A DNA stretch of 11,874 bases from CAKSIN01 sp964423705 (lineage in GTDB: Bacteria > Bacillota > Clostridia > UMGS1810). Of this stretch, positions 8,528 to 11,874 are shown piece after piece (position 1 is the first letter of the stretch; each line of letters opens with the position of its first letter). The stretch spans positions 1-11,874 of the forward strand of contig CAYRGA010000051.1 of the NCBI GenBank assembly GCA_964423705.1, read 5' to 3'. A model generated the notes under the pieces. That model searched no databases and was not told where the DNA came from. It saw only the letters and a list, made by a program, of their open reading frames with translations. The position numbers were made by a program, and so were the translations under genes.

Positions 8528-8556
8528 ATTATATCAGATATTATGTTTTAAGTCAA
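8528..8556 (-). promoter_or_regulatory. Sigma-A promoter of the galM-nadE-PHP-permease operon
   Basis: On the minus strand the -35 box is TTGACT (8551-8556) and the -10 box is TATAAT (8528-8533), with a spacer of exactly 17 bp and a TGA extended -10 just before it. This is nearly ideal and should be strong. Transcription should start near 8521, giving a leader of about 130 nt before the galM ATG. Confidence 0.88.
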
Positions 8557-8680
8557 TCGCAATATAGTTCAATTACTGCTTCACCATCATCTGCAAGCAA
8601 AATTTAAAAAAGCAGACTTACAGTGTAAAACAAATGTGATGCAAGCTCTAAAGCATTAACAAAACATTTCGGCTAAAATC

Positions 8681-8710
8681 AAAAAAGATGTACCCGATTA
8701 ATCAGGTACA
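8681..8710 (-). terminator. Intrinsic terminator of the deacetylase gene
   Basis: Read on the minus strand, TGTACCTGAT (8701-8710) pairs with ATCGGGTACA (8689-8698) across a 2-nt centre, with one G-U pair, and is followed by TCTTTTTT (8681-8688). It sits 46 bp after the stop codon of the deacetylase gene and separates it from the galM promoter. Confidence 0.88.
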
Positions 8711-8756
8711 CCTTTACAACTTTTTGTATACTGCTTTAAAGTAGCTTATATCCGCC

Positions 8757-9542
8757 CTACTCTACCGCCGTTGTTTCTTTTTTTATGGGTATCTGCATAC
8801 CCGACACATCCATGTAATAGTCATTTTTGTATATCATTTCGTTGATTTTGATTATTTTATAACCATCTGCCTGAAGCTTTTCCAATATCATCGGCAGTGC
8901 CTCCGGGGTGTGCTTTGCCGCATTGTGAAAAAGTACTATTGAACCGTTCTTCACCCTTCCGATTACGCGGTCGTATATCTCCCGAGCGGACAAATCCTTC
9001 CAGTCAAGCGAATCCACATCCCACTGTATGGTGAAATGTCCTGCCTGTTTAAGCGTTTCCACTACGGTATCGTTATAATCTCCGTACGGCGGGCGAAACA
9101 GGTTCGGTTTTTTACCGGTTATTTTTTCAATTTTTTCATCGCATGCGTTTACCTCTGAGAGCATTTTATCCTTTGATATCTGTGTCATGTGCGGATGTGT
9201 ATCCGAATGATTCATAATATCGTGTCCGGCATCACTCAGTTCCTTTACGGATTCGGGATATTTTTCCACCCAATCACCGACTACAAAAAACGTAGCTTTA
9301 ACGTCGTATTTTTTTAAAATTTCCACCAGGTCATGAGTATCCTCATTTCCCCATGCTGCATCAAAGCTGACAGCACACACCTTATCTTCGCACTGCACAT
9401 TATATATGGGAAGCTTGCGCGATGCCTCATCATTGAAAACCGTCTTTGTCTGACTGTAATTAAAGCCTATCACCGCCATAAGTGCCGCGGCAATTAATAC
9501 ATTTCCCAGCAGCTTCTTCGCTGTAATTACATATAACTTCAT
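8757..9542 (-). CDS. Membrane-anchored polysaccharide deacetylase (CE4/NodB family, PdaB-like)
   Basis: A predicted de-N-acetylase (or de-O-acetylase) acting outside the membrane on peptidoglycan or another GlcNAc polymer; clostridial relatives are often sporulation-linked. The protein is 261 aa. Residues 12-28 form an uncleaved signal-anchor helix, followed by a short linker and a NodB domain at about 54-240. CE4 motifs in order are SFDAAWG (59-65), NHSDTH (111-116) with metal ligands H112 and H116, RPPYGD (150-155), DWKD (180-183) and LFHN (204-207) with H206. In motif 1 the second Asp of the usual TFDD is Ala, while the first, D61, is kept; I recall similar FDxxWG forms in PdaB-like proteins. 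The ATG at 9542 is chosen because GGAGG lies 8 bases upstream and the anchor begins there; the reading frame stays open to 9827, but that extension covers repeat DNA. Flanking terminators suggest a single-gene unit. Confidence 0.92.
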   Translation of the reverse strand: MKLYVITAKKLLGNVLIAAALMAVIGFNYSQTKTVFNDEASRKLPIYNVQCEDKVCAVSFDAAWGNEDTHDLVEILKKYDVKATFFVVGDWVEKYPESVKELSDAGHDIMNHSDTHPHMTQISKDKMLSEVNACDEKIEKITGKKPNLFRPPYGDYNDTVVETLKQAGHFTIQWDVDSLDWKDLSAREIYDRVIGRVKNGSIVLFHNAAKHTPEALPMILEKLQADGYKIIKINEMIYKNDYYMDVSGMQIPIKKETTAVE

Positions 9543-9627
9543 GGCATTTTCCTCCACTCTGATATATGTATATTTAAAATGCCTTTCACTTATGCCGTGG
9601 TTTTTTAATATAATGTCATTTTTATAC

Positions 9628-9649
9628 GGGCAGACTGGGTCGTCTGCCC
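9628..9649. repeat. REP-like GC-rich palindrome
   Basis: Perfect 8-bp arms GGGCAGAC (9628-9635) and GTCTGCCC (9642-9649) enclose a 6-nt centre, and the element is followed by CCTACA. On the minus strand it reads TGTAGGGGCAGACG and so on, a style I recall from dispersed palindromes scattered between genes of clostridial genomes. No T-run follows, so it is not a standard terminator. A copy number cannot be obtained from this window. Confidence 0.6.
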
Positions 9650-9771
9650 CTACACCTCCATACAAATCACAATCCTCAAAGACGGGCGCAGCGATATTGT
9701 AAAAACAGCAACGACATGTGCACCGTTTCGAAATGTCAACATATTTTTTCATACATACAAGCCGCAGGGGG

Positions 9772-9789
9772 GCGGACGACACCGTCCGC
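9772..9789. repeat. Second REP-like GC-rich palindrome
   Basis: Arms GCGGACG (9772-9778) and CGTCCGC (9783-9789) are perfect with a 4-nt centre, preceded by a run of G. The arm sequence resembles that of the palindrome at 9628-9649 (GGGCRGAC core), so the two are probably related elements lying 123 bp apart. It lies between the glycoside hydrolase terminator and the deacetylase gene. Confidence 0.55.
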
Positions 9790-9806
9790 TCGCATCTCCA
9801 ATCCGC

Positions 9807-9837
9807 AAAAAACACGGCCGAACACACTGTTCGACCG
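9807..9837 (-). terminator. Intrinsic terminator of the glycoside hydrolase gene
   Basis: On the minus strand CGGTCGAACA (9828-9837) pairs with TGTTCGGCCG (9815-9824) across a 3-nt loop, with one G-U pair, then TG and TTTTTT (9807-9812). It is 22 bp past the stop codon at 9860. The GC-rich stem with a U-tract makes this a confident intrinsic terminator. Confidence 0.9.
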
Positions 9838-9859
9838 CATTTGATTTTAATATCATATT

Positions 9860-11704
9860 TTATTTTACAATCTTCAATATCGTCATTTCAAACGGTTCTA
9901 TCTTATCAATAATGCCCCTGATGACTTCACATGCATAGCCGTCTTTTACTTTGATATTTGTGTTCTGAATCTGTGCCGAATAATTTATAAGCACTATGTA
10001 TTGCGAATCTCCGCTTACATGTCTGGTCATTCCGATATACTTATTATCGCAGGTAACTGCATATTCACTTTTCGCAGCCTTAAATATTTCATCATACACC
10101 ATGTGCTGGTTTAATTCAAACGCATCACATACATCCACAGCATTTTTTTCAATCGGGAAATTTAAATAATAAACTGTACCCTTTCCGTATTTGTATTTCG
10201 TGAAAATAGGCATGTCCTTTTCGTCTGCTGCCAGAACTTCGGCTCTGTCTGCCGTTATTATATAATTTCTGTTACGGCTGTAGTTGATTTTACTGCCGTT
10301 CAATTCAAAGCTTCCGGCATCCGACTTTGTCTTTGAATTATTTACGGTTAAGCCCGTAAGGTTATTGAAATCAGACAAAATACCGTTATCGTTTGATATA
10401 TAAAGCGTAGCTCCGTCAGCTACTCTTTTCATTAATTCTTTATAATTATGTGACGGCATTATATTGTGATTCGATATGCTCGGCAAAAGGTAAATATTTG
10501 CCGACGGTATTTTCTTCGACGCATCGGCAAAGCAAACATTTACACCCGCTTGCTTTGCAAGGACATATGATGAATACATTACGCCCCATTGATCTTGTCC
10601 CGAAGTGGCTAAGCAAACCGCATCTTCCTCCGCGCGCGGAAGCTCAAAATCGATTTTATTCATATAATCCGAAAAGTTTTTAACTTCATCCAAAACCGGC
10701 TTTGCATTTCCGTTTCGGTCAAACATACCGAGCTCAACCTCGCACATCTGATATTCATACGGAGGGAAGTCAAAGTCAATCTGCTCGTTTGCACACCACC
10801 ACATGACACCGCTCGCTCCGTTTACCCAGTTCGAGTACAGATTCAGCTTCATAAATTCACCGGCAGTTTTATCATCGCATACCATCGGTCCCATAGTTCC
10901 GACTTCTTCGACAAGGCATGGTTTACCGCCGACATCGGAATAATATTTGGTTTCACAGGTAGCATGCAACAGCGTTTGAATCGATGTGATTTCGGCTTGT
11001 GAACAGTGCTGAACCCAAAACGGATACGGGTGAGTTGTGAGAAGGTCGGTATTCTCAGCTTGATCAGATATCCGCCATACGCCCTCGGTAGTTAGTCCTG
11101 CCATTCCGGACACCAAAGGACGTGAACTGTCAGAAGCCTTTACCGCATTTGAAATAATCATCGTCCAATTCAAAGCTTCATCATGTGTTTTTGCACGGAC
11201 CAGACAGTTACATTCATTTCCCAAATCCCATGCATATATAGCTTTTTTGTCTTTAAACGTTTCTACAATGCCCTTAACGTATTTCTGTTCAAACATCAAT
11301 GCCGTCGGGTCGCTGGCAGCAGCTTTCCCGTACAAAGCGGGAGGTATAAAGGTTCTGCCGCTCATCCAGCCGGTGATAATGCCGACGATAAGCTTCATAT
11401 CATATTTTTCTGCCAAATCGCAAAAAACGCCGAATCGCTCAAGCATTACTTCATCCAAATAATAGGGATTTGTCGGCAAATCCACCTCATGAACTCTGTA
11501 ATCCATTAAATATCCATCCGAACTGAGCAACGGATGAACTGGCTGAAAATCACGCCAATTCGGAAAAACTCTTAAATATTTAATTCCGTATTTCTGCATC
11601 TTATTTAAATCATTTTCTATAACAGCCTCGTCCCATTGTTTCCACATCTCGGTTCCGGCATTTGATGCCCAATAGTTGCATCCTATAATAAATTCATTAT
11701 TCAT
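9860..11704 (-). CDS. Intracellular GH5/clan GH-A-like glycoside hydrolase
   Basis: A 614-aa predicted retaining glycosidase. Residues about 5-345 look like a (beta/alpha)8 barrel of clan GH-A. Its features are an N-terminal strand IGCNYWAS (7-14), KYLRVFPNWRDFQP (43-55), the acid/base motif WDLGNE with E164, THPYPFW (224-230), and the nucleophile motif LVEEVG with E267 most likely. Residues about 360-525 resemble a Rossmann/glutaminase-like domain as seen after the barrel in some beta-galactosidases and GH5-like enzymes (IYLLPS at 404-409, GATLYIS at 431-437, YGKGTVYYLNFP at 506-517). A small beta domain follows. There is no signal peptide or anchor, so it should act on imported oligosaccharides. 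The substrate is not readable; mannosides, glucosides or galactosides are all possible. The ATG at 11704 has GGGGAG upstream at good spacing. Its own terminator follows the gene. Confidence 0.85.
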   Translation of the reverse strand: MNNEFIIGCNYWASNAGTEMWKQWDEAVIENDLNKMQKYGIKYLRVFPNWRDFQPVHPLLSSDGYLMDYRVHEVDLPTNPYYLDEVMLERFGVFCDLAEKYDMKLIVGIITGWMSGRTFIPPALYGKAAASDPTALMFEQKYVKGIVETFKDKKAIYAWDLGNECNCLVRAKTHDEALNWTMIISNAVKASDSSRPLVSGMAGLTTEGVWRISDQAENTDLLTTHPYPFWVQHCSQAEITSIQTLLHATCETKYYSDVGGKPCLVEEVGTMGPMVCDDKTAGEFMKLNLYSNWVNGASGVMWWCANEQIDFDFPPYEYQMCEVELGMFDRNGNAKPVLDEVKNFSDYMNKIDFELPRAEEDAVCLATSGQDQWGVMYSSYVLAKQAGVNVCFADASKKIPSANIYLLPSISNHNIMPSHNYKELMKRVADGATLYISNDNGILSDFNNLTGLTVNNSKTKSDAGSFELNGSKINYSRNRNYIITADRAEVLAADEKDMPIFTKYKYGKGTVYYLNFPIEKNAVDVCDAFELNQHMVYDEIFKAAKSEYAVTCDNKYIGMTRHVSGDSQYIVLINYSAQIQNTNIKVKDGYACEVIRGIIDKIEPFEMTILKIVK

Positions 11705-11776
11705 AACTTACTCTCCCCAAAAACACATTTTTCATATTATCGATTCAAATGCCGCAAACTCATTTTATCAGGAGTA

Positions 11777-11804
11777 AAAAATGCTTGCTTGCAAGGGCAT
11801 TTTT
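11777..11804 (-). terminator. Stem-loop with U-tract upstream of the glycoside hydrolase gene
   Basis: AAAAATGC (11777-11784) pairs with GCATTTTT (11797-11804); inside it TTGC (11785-11788) pairs with GCAA (11791-11794), leaving a 2-nt bulge. On the minus strand the stem runs into TTTTTT, as in an intrinsic terminator. It may end a gene lying beyond 11874, or attenuate read-through into the glycoside hydrolase gene. The stem is AT-rich, so its strength is unsure. Confidence 0.45.
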
Positions 11805-11833
11805 GCGACGCCGTCAATTGTCACACGACCGTA

Positions 11834-11849
11834 AAAGCCGATAGGCTTT
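11834..11849. repeat. Small stem-loop beside the palindromic element
   Basis: AAAGCC (11834-11839) and GGCTTT (11844-11849) form a perfect 6-bp stem with a GATA loop. On the minus strand it is followed by TA rather than a long T-run. It touches the 30-bp element that starts at 11845, so the two hairpins stand in tandem. Confidence 0.5.
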
Positions 11850-11874
11850 AAGAATTTTATGCAATAAAATTCTG
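11845..11874. repeat. Copy 2 of the 30-bp palindromic element
   Basis: AGAATTTTAT (11851-11860) and ATAAAATTCT (11864-11873) form a perfect 10-bp inverted repeat around GCA, and the whole 30 bp matches the element at 8488-8517 at 27 positions. It lies about 150-170 bp upstream of the glycoside hydrolase start codon, and the window ends on its last base, so what lies further upstream is unknown. Confidence 0.65.

Larger units (their letters stand above)
8392..8756. other. Intergenic region between galM and the deacetylase gene
   Basis: This 365-bp gene-free stretch holds, from left to right, the galM leader (8392 to about 8521) with a palindromic element at 8488-8517, the galM promoter (8528-8556), and the terminator of the deacetylase gene (8681-8710). 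Between 8557 and 8680 I see only AT-rich DNA with no convincing ORF, repeat or RNA structure. Confidence 0.7.
9543..9859. other. Repeat-bearing intergenic region upstream of the deacetylase gene
   Basis: This 317-bp stretch holds the terminator of the glycoside hydrolase gene (9807-9837), two GC-rich palindromes (9628-9649 and 9772-9789) and the leader of the deacetylase gene. A TTGACA is present on the minus strand around 9735-9740, but no -10 box is found at the proper distance, so I cannot place the deacetylase promoter. The reading frame upstream of the deacetylase start is free of stops for 95 codons, but its translation is low-complexity and looks non-coding. Confidence 0.6.
11705..11874 (-). 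other. Structured leader / upstream region of the glycoside hydrolase gene
   Basis: This 170-bp gene-free end of the window holds three stem-loops (11851-11873, 11834-11849, 11777-11804). A weak extended -10 box, TGATAAAAT on the minus strand (11762-11770), lacks a recognisable -35 box. The true promoter may lie there or beyond the window edge. Confidence 0.5.

Noticed and set aside
9735..9740. A sigma-A promoter for the deacetylase gene built on a perfect TTGACA.
   Set aside because: No TATAAT-like box lies 15-19 bp downstream; the nearest TACAAT is about 32 bp away.
9543..9827. A possible 95-residue N-terminal extension of the deacetylase, in frame and stop-free.
   Set aside because: It would place the membrane anchor in mid-protein, covers two palindromes and the upstream gene's terminator, and the internal ATG at 9542 has an ideal GGAGG site.

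Overview
The window looks like a piece of chromosome from a low-GC, spore-former-type Firmicute, most likely a gut Clostridia (Eubacteriales/Oscillospirales-like). The reasons are the comEC-holA neighbourhood, strong GGAGG-type ribosome binding sites, canonical sigma-A promoters with 17-bp spacers, intrinsic terminators with U-tracts, and a clostridial/sporulation-type polysaccharide deacetylase. The taxon is inferred from style and gene content; no rRNA or tRNA gene is visible. No phage, transposase, CRISPR array or defence gene was seen.

Layout. From 1 to 3281 a rightward two-gene unit runs from a sigma-A promoter (40-68): comEC (DNA-uptake channel) followed 5 bp later by holA (DNA polymerase III delta). 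It meets a leftward block at a perfect 19-bp inverted repeat (3356-3408) that can terminate transcription from both sides. From 8556 back to 3441 a leftward operon starts at an almost perfect promoter (TTGACT-17-TATAAT, extended -10). It reads galM (aldose 1-epimerase), nadE (glutamine-dependent NAD+ synthetase), a PHP-domain phosphoesterase and an ArsB/SLC13-type permease, with gaps of 47, 52 and 34 bp and no terminator seen between them. Further right, also leftward, are a single-gene polysaccharide deacetylase (9542-8757) with its own terminator (8681-8710), and a GH5/clan-A-like glycoside hydrolase with no signal peptide (11704-9860) with its own terminator (9807-9837).

How the genes fit together. 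comEC and holA are the usual Firmicute pairing of a competence gene with a replication gene. galM and the glycoside hydrolase both point to intracellular sugar handling, and a shared 30-bp palindromic element lies upstream of both on the same strand. nadE, PHP and permease have no obvious common pathway with galM; the operon may be an expression unit rather than a pathway.

The intergenic DNA carries most of what is unusual: the shared palindrome (8488-8517 and 11845-11874), two GC-rich REP-like palindromes in front of the deacetylase (9628-9649, 9772-9789), and a leader with several stem-loops in front of the glycoside hydrolase. I did not find a convincing new multi-gene system; the coding content is ordinary chromosomal housekeeping and carbohydrate metabolism.
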